Source: Rubrobacter sp.
Lineage (GTDB): Bacteria; Actinomycetota; Rubrobacteria; Rubrobacterales; Rubrobacteraceae
Length of the DNA stretch: 13,590 bases
NCBI GenBank assembly: GCA_016781885.1
Contig: JADDPM010000037.1
Coordinates: forward strand, 1-13,590
Direction: 5' to 3'
This document shows positions 6,185 through 12,880 of the stretch, piece after piece; position 1 is the first letter of the stretch, and each line of letters starts with the position of its first letter. The notes under the pieces were generated by a model. The model made no database searches. It had not been told where the DNA came from and was given only the letters and a program-made list of their open reading frames with translations. A program made the position numbers and the translations under genes.

Positions 6185-6607
6185 CTATCGGGAGAGCACG
6201 TACCGGACTGCGGCGACATAACCCGAAGCGCCCATCCCGGCGACGACTGCATCCACAACCGGGGACACGACCGAATACCGCCGCCAACCCTCCCTCGCGT
6301 GGACGTTCGAGAGATGAACTTCTACCTTAGGTACAATCACCGTCTCCAGGGCATCGTGGAGGGCGTAGGAGTAGTGGGTCCAGGCGCCGGGGTTGATGAT
6401 TAGACCGTCAGATTCCGCCGCTTCCCGTATAAGACCGACCATCTCTCCCTCATAGTCTGTCTGCCTGAACTCGAGTTTCACTGTAGGGAACTCGTCTTCG
6501 AGCAGACTCTCTATGTCGTTTAGAGTCAAGGTGCCGTAGACTTCGGGGCGTCGTTGTCCGAGGGTACCGAGGTGGACGCCGTTGAGGATGAAGACTTCAG
6601 CCGGCAA
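6185..6607 (-). CDS. aroQ: 3-dehydroquinate dehydratase, type II (AroQ)
   Basis: This 140-residue enzyme dehydrates 3-dehydroquinate to 3-dehydroshikimate, the third step of the shikimate pathway. It shows the type II signature: NGVHLGTLGQRRPEVYG near the N-terminus, FRQTDYEGE (47-55), INPGAWTHYS (71-80) and VEVHLSNVHARE (95-106). Against the M. tuberculosis enzyme the expected catalytic residues are present: Arg19, Tyr24, Asn72, His78, Glu96, His98 and Arg105. The exception is position 12, where the conserved Asn of NGPNL is His (codon at 6572-6574). The start is TTG at 6607, supported by AGGAG with 6-base spacing, and overlaps the aroB end by 11 bases. It is the last gene of aroC-aroK-aroB-aroQ. 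Type II enzymes form dodecamers in the cytoplasm. Confidence 0.93.
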   Translation of the reverse strand: MPAEVFILNGVHLGTLGQRRPEVYGTLTLNDIESLLEDEFPTVKLEFRQTDYEGEMVGLIREAAESDGLIINPGAWTHYSYALHDALETVIVPKVEVHLSNVHAREGWRRYSVVSPVVDAVVAGMGASGYVAAVRYVLSR

Positions 6608-7679
6608 GGACGGCTCCTATCGCGCGTCGAGCTTCGACGGTACTAACCGGCACGTCCCGTTCGGGACGACCTGCGTCTCTTAGGAGGACGAAACGGTACT
6701 CTCCGGGCTGGTCGCAGCTGCGTCGTTTCTTATCGCGGCCCATCGCGTCGAGGACCATTTCGACGTCTACAGCCGGGACTTCGAGCGGTAGGCCGGCGGC
6801 GCGTAGGAGGTCTTCGTGGGTTGGGAGGAGATCCGTTCCAAACCTCTCGCTACCGAGGCGGGCGGCGGCAAGCATACCTGCGGCGACGGCCTCGCCGTGC
6901 GGCAGATCGTATCCGGCGGCGGCTTCGAGACCATGGCCGATAGTGTGGCCGTAGTTTAGGACGGCTCGGAGACCAGCCTCGCGTTCATCCTCGACGACAA
7001 TGGAGGCCTTGTAGCGGACGGAGCGCAAGATCAGGGCCTGCAGCGCCTCCGCTTCGCCGGCGTAAGCGGCCTCCAACCGCGCGAGGTCCTCGAAGAACTC
7101 ACTGCCGGCGAGGAGGCCCATCTTCACGACCTCGGCCAGGCCCTGGGAGACCTCGCGTGACGGGAGGGTTTCGAGCCAGTCGAGGTTCGCCGCGACGAGG
7201 CGAGGTTGGAGAAACGCGCCGACGAGGTTCTTGCCCTCGGGAAGGTCCAGGCCAACCTTCCCCCCGACGGAGCTGTCCACCATCGCCAGCAGGGAGGTAG
7301 GCAGTTGCACGAAGTCTATCCCCCGCATGTAGCTGCTCGCCACGAAGCCGCCCAGGTCTCCGACCACCCCTCCCCCAAGCGCGAAGAGCGTCCCGCCGCG
7401 CGGCATGCCCGCCCGGGCGAGACCGCGTACTACCTCCTCGTAGACGGAGAGGCTCTTCGAGGCCTCGCCTGTCGGGACCGTCACGGTGTCGAGAAGGCGC
7501 CACCCTGCGCACCTCAGCACCTCTTCCGCGGCGGGGGCGTGAAGCGAGCCCACGGTCGAGTCGGTGAGGAGGACCGCGGTACCAGGCGATAGGGTGGCGG
7601 AGACGGTCTCAGCGAGATCCAGGGCGGGCGAGACGTGAACTTCGTAGGGTCTGGTAGCCTCGACGGTTACGCTGCTCAT
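6597..7679 (-). CDS. aroB: 3-dehydroquinate synthase (AroB)
   Basis: This 360-residue, NAD- and metal-dependent enzyme converts DAHP to 3-dehydroquinate, the second shikimate step. The N-terminal NAD-binding half carries ALGGGVVGDLGGFVASSYMRG-type sequence (about 100-120) and PTSLLAMVDSSVGGK (127-141). The substrate-site Lys141, Lys150 and Asn151 are in place. The C-terminal metal site is intact: Glu183 in GLAEVVK, His245 and His249 in NYGHTIGHGLE, and His261 in PHGEAVAAGM. Length is normal for the family. The ATG at 7679 overlaps the aroK stop as ATGA, which suggests coupled translation. No anomalies were seen. Confidence 0.97.
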   Translation of the reverse strand: MSSVTVEATRPYEVHVSPALDLAETVSATLSPGTAVLLTDSTVGSLHAPAAEEVLRCAGWRLLDTVTVPTGEASKSLSVYEEVVRGLARAGMPRGGTLFALGGGVVGDLGGFVASSYMRGIDFVQLPTSLLAMVDSSVGGKVGLDLPEGKNLVGAFLQPRLVAANLDWLETLPSREVSQGLAEVVKMGLLAGSEFFEDLARLEAAYAGEAEALQALILRSVRYKASIVVEDEREAGLRAVLNYGHTIGHGLEAAAGYDLPHGEAVAAGMLAAARLGSERFGTDLLPTHEDLLRAAGLPLEVPAVDVEMVLDAMGRDKKRRSCDQPGEYRFVLLRDAGRPERDVPVSTVEARRAIGAVLAG

Positions 7680-8182
7680 GGGGTAGTTTGGAGCCAGGTG
7701 AGGATCTCGTCGGCGATTCGGTAAGATGGGCGATCGTTGGTCTCTATTTGGAGCGAGGCAACCTCGAGGTAGTAGGGGAGGCGCTCGGCGTATCGGCGAA
7801 CGAAATCTTCATAGCTCGTGCCTCGCAGGGGACGGCCCGGGCCACGAGTCCTCCGGTAGAGGACGTCCGCGTCCTCCCACAGGAACACGGTTGGGACCTG
7901 CGTGAGCCGGGCACGGTTGCGAGGGTCTATGACGACGCCGCCGCCGCAGGATATCACTGTGTTCGGAGGACCGTCGAGGGTACGCAAGAGTTCCTGGCGT
8001 TCGAGGTCGCGGAAACGGGGCTCGCCGGAGGACTCGAAGATTTCGGGGATCGAGAGCCCCGCCGTGTCGGCGACCGCCTGATCTAGGTCGACAAGCTCCC
8101 AGTCCAACTCCCGGGCCACGGTACGCCCCACGGTGCTCTTGCCACTGCCCATGTACCCGACTATAGCCAGCGGGCCCTCCAA
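7676..8182 (-). CDS. aroK: Shikimate kinase (AroK)
   Basis: This 168-residue P-loop kinase phosphorylates shikimate at the 3-hydroxyl using ATP. Motifs in order are the Walker A GYMGSGKST (9-17), VDLD (31-34) with Asp32 and Asp34, FRDLE with Arg58, CGGGVV (79-84), the LID segment GRPLRG with Arg117, and YAERLPYY with Arg134. All expected substrate contacts are present. The start shown is TTG at 8182, 4 bases after the aroC stop, but no strong binding site precedes it. The GGAGG right after this TTG sits 5 bases before an in-frame CTG, so a slightly shorter product beginning at the LAIVGYMG segment is possible. The stop overlaps aroB by 4 bp. Confidence 0.95.
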   Translation of the reverse strand: MEGPLAIVGYMGSGKSTVGRTVARELDWELVDLDQAVADTAGLSIPEIFESSGEPRFRDLERQELLRTLDGPPNTVISCGGGVVIDPRNRARLTQVPTVFLWEDADVLYRRTRGPGRPLRGTSYEDFVRRYAERLPYYLEVASLQIETNDRPSYRIADEILTWLQTTP

Positions 8183-8186
8183 GAGG

Positions 8187-9368
8187 CTAGAGGCTCGTCT
8201 CCGGGCGCCTCTCTAGCACGGCGTCGCGCAGGCGAGCCCGGTAGGAGTCGTGGGCGGCCCGGATATCGGTCATGTTGTCGGCGCCGAACTTCTCCAGAAA
8301 GGCCTCGGCCAGTACGATCGCTACCATCGACTCACCCACCACGGCGGCGGCGGGCACGGCGCAGGAGTCGGCCCGCTCCCGGAAGGCCCGCGCGGGCTCG
8401 TAGGTCGAGAGGTCTACGGTCCGTAGCGCCTGGGCGATCGTGGAGATCGGCTTCATCGCCGCCGCAACGACTACGGGCTCGCCGTTGGTCATGCCGCCTT
8501 CGAGACCACCGAGGCGGTTGCTGGAGCGGACCAACTCGCCGTTCTCCAGGAGGATCTCATCCTGCACTTCACTGGAGCGCCGGCTCGCCACACCGAAGCC
8601 CAGGCCGACCTCTATGCCCTTTATAGCGTTGATGGACATGACCGCGTGCGCCAGCTTCGCGTCGAGCTTGTCGCGCCAGTCCACGTAAGAGCCCAACCCC
8701 GGCGGACACCCCTCGGCCACCACCACGAACTCTCCGCCCAGGGCGTCCCGAGCGTAGCGGGCGGCGTCGATCTCCGCCTTCATCCTCTCGGTGGCCTCCT
8801 CGTCCGGGCAGCGCACATCGGACTCGTCGGCCTTTGCCGCCAGGAGAGCCGCCTGCTCCTTCTCGATAGCGGCCTCCCCGATCCGGTAAACCGCGCTGTG
8901 AATGGTGATGCCGAACTCCTTGAGGAGCCTCCTGGCGACGCCGCCGGCGGCGACCCTGGCGGTCGTCTCGCGGGCGCTGGAACGCTCCAAAACGTTTCTC
9001 AGATCATCGAAGGCGTACTTCTGCATCCCGGCGAGGTCCGCGTGGCCGGGGCGGGGCAACGTGACCTTTTTGGGTGGCTTCTCGGGCGGATCCGGGGCCA
9101 TCCGGTCCTCCCAGTTGGCGTAGTCCCTGTTGCGGACGAGCATCGCGATCGGGGAGCCTAGAGTGTACCCGTGGCGCACGCCGCCGAGGAACTCGATCTC
9201 GTCCTTCTCTATCTTCTGGCGTCCGCCCCGCCCGTAGCCTCTCTGCCTCCGGGCGAGGTCCTCGTTGATATCCCCGGCAACGATCCCCAGACCCGCCGGA
9301 ACCCCGTGCACCAGGGTCACCTCGCCGGGTCCATGCGACTCACCCGCCGTAGAAAAACCGAACCTCAC
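8187..9368 (-). CDS. aroC: Chorismate synthase (AroC)
   Basis: This 393-residue, reduced-FMN-dependent enzyme makes chorismate from EPSP, the last common step to aromatic amino acids. It begins RFGFSTAGESHGP with catalytic-type His12. Then come RRQRGYGRGGRQKIE (about 36-50), PRPGHADLAG, SSARETTARVAAGG, the GGLEGGMTNGEPVVV segment and DSCAVPAAAVVGE near the end. All are strong family signatures, and length is normal. The start is GTG at 9368; a GAGG lies rather far upstream (about 13 bases), so initiation may be modest. It is first in the aro operon, with aroK starting 4 bases after its stop and a promoter-like sequence about 65-95 bases upstream. Confidence 0.97.
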   Translation of the reverse strand: MRFGFSTAGESHGPGEVTLVHGVPAGLGIVAGDINEDLARRQRGYGRGGRQKIEKDEIEFLGGVRHGYTLGSPIAMLVRNRDYANWEDRMAPDPPEKPPKKVTLPRPGHADLAGMQKYAFDDLRNVLERSSARETTARVAAGGVARRLLKEFGITIHSAVYRIGEAAIEKEQAALLAAKADESDVRCPDEEATERMKAEIDAARYARDALGGEFVVVAEGCPPGLGSYVDWRDKLDAKLAHAVMSINAIKGIEVGLGFGVASRRSSEVQDEILLENGELVRSSNRLGGLEGGMTNGEPVVVAAAMKPISTIAQALRTVDLSTYEPARAFRERADSCAVPAAAVVGESMVAIVLAEAFLEKFGADNMTDIRAAHDSYRARLRDAVLERRPETSL

Positions 9369-9434
9369 CGTCTGCGTACATCCTCTCTCGATAGATTACT
9401 GGTTCACTGGCCGCCGTTCCGGACAACCCTGGCT

Positions 9435-9463
9435 AATATAAACTACCCAACCCGTCTGGTCAC
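9435..9463 (-). promoter_or_regulatory. Sigma-70-type promoter for aroC-aroK-aroB-aroQ
   Basis: On the minus strand, GTGACC (9463-9458) and TATATT (9440-9435) are separated by exactly 17 bases and match the -35 and -10 consensus at 4 and 5 of 6 positions. This lies in the 161-bp gap between the PilP-like gene and aroC. Transcription would start near 9428, giving a leader of about 60 bases before the aroC GTG. This would let the aro genes be expressed apart from the pil genes. A weak AGAGG/CCTCT hairpin at 9515-9531 sits at the end of the upstream gene but has no T-tract, so read-through from the pil operon is not ruled out. Confidence 0.6.
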
Positions 9464-9529
9464 CTTTGTTCGAGTAGGGGCGACGCTTTACTTCTCTCGC
9501 GTCTAGCCTGCCGCAGAGGCACCCAACCT

Positions 9530-10228
9530 CTACGGAGCTGCCAAGTCCCCACCGCTATCGAAGAGGCCGTTGTTGCTACCAGCTGAACCAGCGCCGCCGG
9601 CCTGACCCGTACCACCCTGACCAGGACCGCCCTGTCCAGTGCCGTCCTGGCCACCATCTCCGCCTCCGCTGCCTCCCCTGTTACGGTTCGCGTCACCGCT
9701 GCTACGGTCTCCGCCGCCACCACCGCTCTCTCTAGTATCTGAACCTCTTGGAGACGGCTCGTTACTACGGTTGCCGTCGTTGTCACCACCGTTGTCGCCG
9801 TTGATGTCACCGCCGCTCCCGTTCTCACCGCCGTCACCGCTGCCGCCATTGGCGCTCTCATCATCCTTCGAGCGAAGGCCCGGGGGAAGCTCGAACGGGT
9901 CCCTCCGGTCGTCGAAGGCAGCGTAGGAGTCGGTATCGCGGTTCTCAGCCTCGGGGGCGGGTGTTTCAGGGTCTCCGCTCTCCGAGTCCTGGGTTGCTTG
10001 AGGCTGGGAAGCCTGACTCGCGACCTGGCCTGTCCCCTTCTCGTCGGGCTCCCCTCCTATGAGGGCACCTGCCAAAATCCAGGCGAAGATCAGGAGCGCC
10101 AGGACCGCCAGAACCACCGGTATTACCTTGTTGTCGCGCAACAGGCCGTCCCGGATACGTCGGCTCGCCGCAAGCACGCGGTCTGCGGCCCGGCCTCCGG
10201 ACCCTAGAAGCTGCGCCCGGCGGATCAC
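9530..10228 (-). CDS. PilP-like type IV pilus membrane protein with Gly-rich tail
   Basis: This 232-residue protein has a basic cytoplasmic N-terminus (about 1-34), one membrane segment (about 35-57) and a long exported region. Residues 60-100 are Ser/Gln/Glu/Pro-rich, followed by AFDDRRDPFELPPGL (104-118). The RRDPF motif resembles the GRRDPF motif of PilP proteins, which link the PilN-PilO complex to the secretin in diderm bacteria. The remaining 110 residues are low-complexity Gly, Asn, Asp and Ser, with GQGG-type repeats. The GTG start overlaps the pilO stop as GTGA, so it belongs to the pil operon in the position PilP occupies elsewhere. It lacks a lipobox and the folded PilP beta domain. 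I infer an analogous or degenerate PilP role; a purely hypothetical protein is the safe reading. Confidence 0.7.
   Translation of the reverse strand: MIRRAQLLGSGGRAADRVLAASRRIRDGLLRDNKVIPVVLAVLALLIFAWILAGALIGGEPDEKGTGQVASQASQPQATQDSESGDPETPAPEAENRDTDSYAAFDDRRDPFELPPGLRSKDDESANGGSGDGGENGSGGDINGDNGGDNDGNRSNEPSPRGSDTRESGGGGGDRSSGDANRNRGGSGGGDGGQDGTGQGGPGQGGTGQAGGAGSAGSNNGLFDSGGDLAAP
9593..9643 (-). repeat. GQGG-type peptide repeat in the PilP-like tail
   Basis: Residues 196-212 of the PilP-like protein read GTGQGGPGQGGTGQAGG, about three imperfect five-residue units of (T/P)GQGG. The DNA copies differ at third positions, so it is an amino-acid-level rather than a recent DNA-level repeat. Confidence 0.7.
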
Positions 10229-10968
10229 TTCGGTGCCCCCCCTCCCTTGGGTGCGCCTCCCTCGGGCGCGCCACCTTCCGGCGGAGGCGTCGCGCCGCCC
10301 GCGGGGGCTGTACCCCCTCCACCGCCGGTCGTTCCACCCGCGGCGGGCTGTACGTAGACTTCGGCCTGGATCTCGACCTCCAGCCTATCGGAGGCCCCTC
10401 CTCCATTCGTCATACCGGTCCCTTCCCCCTCTTCGGGCAACTCGATATCCACGTCACACGAGGCTCCGGATAACGGCTCTGGGGACCGGCAGTAAGTCAC
10501 CTGGTTGACCGTCATCAGCCGCGACAGGTTTCTAATGCGGAATAAGAAGTCCTGAAGGTCCTCGTAGCTCCCCAGAAACGTCATTGTAACCGGGATACGC
10601 GAGAAGTCGCCACCACCGTTGGGCGGGGCCTCCGGGGAGCCTGGCGTAATCGAGAACTGCCTCACTCCAGACTGTATGGCGACGCTCTCTATCTGTACCA
10701 GGAGGGTGGGTATCTCGTCCTGCTCCGGTATGCGCTTGGAGAGCTCGAGGATCTGGCGCTCGATGTTGGGGGCGTCGCGCCGGACGTTCTCTAACTGGGC
10801 GACCGACTGCTCTAGCTTGGCCTTCTGGGCCTCTTTCTGGGTTCGCTCGTTGAACCGGGCGAGGTAATCTTGCCTCAAGGGGCTGAAGAGCAGGAAGTAA
10901 TATCCTACGCCGAGCACGATCAGGATCAGAATACCCAGTATGAGGATGTTCCGGTCGTTGCGGTCCAT
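10225..10968 (-). CDS. pilO: Type IV pilus inner-membrane protein PilO
   Basis: This 247-residue protein has a short cytoplasmic N-terminus, a membrane segment (about 8-28), a coiled-coil stretch (about 35-85) and a ferredoxin-like domain (about 86-180) with PVTMTFLGSYEDLQDFLFRI, a typical PilO core segment. PilO pairs with PilN to form the alignment complex between the cytoplasmic PilM ring and the extracytoplasmic parts of the pilus. Two Cys (160 and 171) flank a loop in the exported domain and could form a disulfide. The last roughly 50 residues are a Gly/Pro/Ala tail with repeated GGAP units, absent from most PilO proteins I know. The ATG at 10968 shares one base with the pilN stop (TAATG). 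Confidence 0.9.
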   Translation of the reverse strand: MDRNDRNILILGILILIVLGVGYYFLLFSPLRQDYLARFNERTQKEAQKAKLEQSVAQLENVRRDAPNIERQILELSKRIPEQDEIPTLLVQIESVAIQSGVRQFSITPGSPEAPPNGGGDFSRIPVTMTFLGSYEDLQDFLFRIRNLSRLMTVNQVTYCRSPEPLSGASCDVDIELPEEGEGTGMTNGGGASDRLEVEIQAEVYVQPAAGGTTGGGGGTAPAGGATPPPEGGAPEGGAPKGGGAPK

Positions 10969-11765
10969 TAACGCTCCACTCTTGGCCGGCTTGCCTTCTC
11001 GCTATTAGGCTGTGCCGGGTTGTCCACGTCGTTGTCTTCTGCCTGGTCTTCTTCGCTGCCTTCCTCGACACCTGAGAGCTGGATCTCGTCGCCGAACTCG
11101 CCTACCCGCGTGACCAGCCCTGCGTTGACCTCGAAGGTGATGGCCCCGGGATCGGCGAAGTCCTGATCGTTGCGCTCGGCAGTGGTAAGGTCTGAGTTGG
11201 CCAGGTAACGCAGGTTGTTCATCCTGACGATGAAGTCCGCCACGTTCTGGAAACCGTTCAACTCGTTGTCGAGCCGCTCACCCCGCCGCGACGCGAAGCC
11301 GCTGAAGGTGATAGTCCCAGGCGGCTCGAGGTTCTGCAACTCTGCCCCCCCGCCAGACGGCGCGGTGATGTTGATGGGAGTAGCCGTACCGGTAAAGACG
11401 TCGAGCGCGGTCTCGTTGGGTACCACGAACGCGAGGCCGTTCAAGAACTCATCCCATGCGAAGCGCGTCCTGAAGATGCCGTCGGCGATTGACTTCTTGG
11501 CGTCCAGACGAGCCTGCAGACCGCTATACGGGGCAAGTTCCTCCAGGCGCGCCTGCTGGCGGGCAATGTCCTGGTCTAACTGCGCGATCTGCTCCTCTTC
11601 GTTGCCTATGCGGATGAAGTAGAAGAGGTAGAGCCCGATCATGACCATCAACAAAAGAGCGCCCAGGATAAGCAGCAGGCCGATAATGCCGGTCCTCGAC
11701 GTCGTCGTCGGGGCGGCGGCTCTCCGGCGCCGGTCCTCCGGCGGGAGGAGGTTGACCCTCCTCAT
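10968..11765 (-). CDS. pilN: Type IV pilus inner-membrane protein PilN
   Basis: This 265-residue protein begins MRRVNLLPPEDRRR. The (I/V)NLLP segment is the conserved cytoplasmic peptide by which PilN docks into PilM. A membrane helix follows (about 25-51), then a coiled coil (about 53-85) rich in Gln, Glu and Leu, then a ferredoxin-like exported domain (about 100-225). An acidic Glu/Asp/Asn tail of about 35 residues ends the chain; it is longer than usual for PilN and probably disordered. The start overlaps the pilM stop as ATGA. Together with PilM and PilO it forms the inner-membrane platform of the pilus machine. Confidence 0.92.
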   Translation of the reverse strand: MRRVNLLPPEDRRRRAAAPTTTSRTGIIGLLLILGALLLMVMIGLYLFYFIRIGNEEEQIAQLDQDIARQQARLEELAPYSGLQARLDAKKSIADGIFRTRFAWDEFLNGLAFVVPNETALDVFTGTATPINITAPSGGGAELQNLEPPGTITFSGFASRRGERLDNELNGFQNVADFIVRMNNLRYLANSDLTTAERNDQDFADPGAITFEVNAGLVTRVGEFGDEIQLSGVEEGSEEDQAEDNDVDNPAQPNSEKASRPRVER

Positions 11766-12877
11766 GCTTCCTCCAGGGCGAGACCCAGGGCCACCGCCAG
11801 CACCGGCTCCATGATCCCGAGCTGTTCGTCCGGCACGTTGGACCTGTTGCCGGAGAGCTTCTGTAGAGGCGTCCCTCGATGCGTCTGTATCCCGAGGAGA
11901 TCCCCGAGGTACGCGTCGAGGCCGTTCACCAGCGCACCCTCGCCCGAGACGAAGACCTGCGTGACCTCCCTGGATCCGGGCTGCGCGTAGTGATACTCCA
12001 CGGATCTCTGCACGTCCTCAGCGAGGGCCTGGACCGCATCTTCGAGCCCCCGCCGAATGTCGTACATCAGCGCGGGGTCGAAGTCGTCGTTCTCCTCAGA
12101 GAGGTCAACCCCCGCGGGCTCCCCCCCGGACTCGGGCCCGATCCTAATTCTCGGGTTGGTTAACTGCCTCTCGGCTTCTTCCTCGGATAATCCGGCAGCC
12201 TCGACAATAGCCTGGGCCAGATAGCCCGAACCGCCAGGTATAAAGCGGGTCAGCGCCGGGTTGCCGCCCTGGGTCACGACGAGGTTGGTGATCTCGTTGC
12301 CCACGTCGATGAGGAGGATCGCGCCCTCGTCGTCGAAGAGGGTATTGGGCAGCGTCGACCGTACAAGCGAGAGCGCCTTTACGTCTATCCCCTGTGCCCT
12401 CAAGCCCGCGCTACGTACCACCGAGGAGTAGCGTGAGATCATCTCCTTCTGCGCGGCGACGATAAGGATGCGGTCTAGGTCGGACCCCTCTTCCATAGGT
12501 CCCAGCACGATGTAATCTAGTACAGCCTCTTCCATGGGCATGGGTATGTGATCCTGAGCCTCGTAGCCGATCGCGCCCTTGAGGTCATCTTGGCTCATAC
12601 GCGGGAACTCCAGGAGCCTCACCACGACCTTCTGGTTTGCCACCCCCAGGTACACCGACTTGCCCTTGAAGGAATGCGAAGCCCAGAACTCCTTGAGCTC
12701 ATAGGCGAGCAGGTCGTGGTCGGCAACCTCACCATCGGCCACCGCGCCAGCCGGCAGCCTCCGGTAACCGACGTGCTGCAACGCGTAGCTCCCGCCCGAC
12801 TGCGAGATCTGTACTGCTTTTATGGCGCCGCGGTCTATGTCAAGGCCTACCGGAGGAGACTTGAATCTCCCGAGCAA
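11762..12877 (-). CDS. pilM: Type IV pilus actin-like ATPase PilM
   Basis: This 371-residue cytoplasmic protein has the FtsA/actin-like fold. The first phosphate loop is VGLDIDRGAIKAVQIS (10-25), the second is LLIDVGNEITNLVV (188-201), and the adenosine motif is VSGEGALVNGL (310-320). RLLEFPRMSQDDL and YEAQDHIPMPMEEAVLDY (about 87-122) are hallmark PilM segments. An acidic insert (about 245-270) precedes the second half. PilM binds the PilN N-terminus and the motor ATPases. The start is TTG at 12877, only 3 bases after the pilD stop; a run of seven Gs 8 bases upstream is the only candidate ribosome binding site. Confidence 0.95.
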   Translation of the reverse strand: MLGRFKSPPVGLDIDRGAIKAVQISQSGGSYALQHVGYRRLPAGAVADGEVADHDLLAYELKEFWASHSFKGKSVYLGVANQKVVVRLLEFPRMSQDDLKGAIGYEAQDHIPMPMEEAVLDYIVLGPMEEGSDLDRILIVAAQKEMISRYSSVVRSAGLRAQGIDVKALSLVRSTLPNTLFDDEGAILLIDVGNEITNLVVTQGGNPALTRFIPGGSGYLAQAIVEAAGLSEEEAERQLTNPRIRIGPESGGEPAGVDLSEENDDFDPALMYDIRRGLEDAVQALAEDVQRSVEYHYAQPGSREVTQVFVSGEGALVNGLDAYLGDLLGIQTHRGTPLQKLSGNRSNVPDEQLGIMEPVLAVALGLALEEA

Positions 12878-12880
12878 ACC

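Noticed and set aside
5986..6258. Minus-strand frame with a CPNC motif, possible zinc ribbon
   Set aside because: It overlaps the aroQ end in another frame, has no ribosome binding site or credible start, and only one Cys pair; not supportable as a gene.
9515..9531. Possible terminator after the PilP-like gene
   Set aside because: Only a 5-bp stem, with no T-tract on the minus strand; too weak to call.
9600..9860. Repetitive-looking plus-strand sequence as a DNA satellite or CRISPR
   Set aside because: The repetition comes from Gly, Asn and Asp codons of the PilP-like tail; there are no regular spacers or conserved DNA unit.
9460..9864. 134-codon minus-strand frame rich in Ala, Thr and Val
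   Set aside because: It is a frame-shifted reading of the Gly-rich tail of the PilP-like gene; the real frame has the membrane segment and the 4-bp overlap with pilO.
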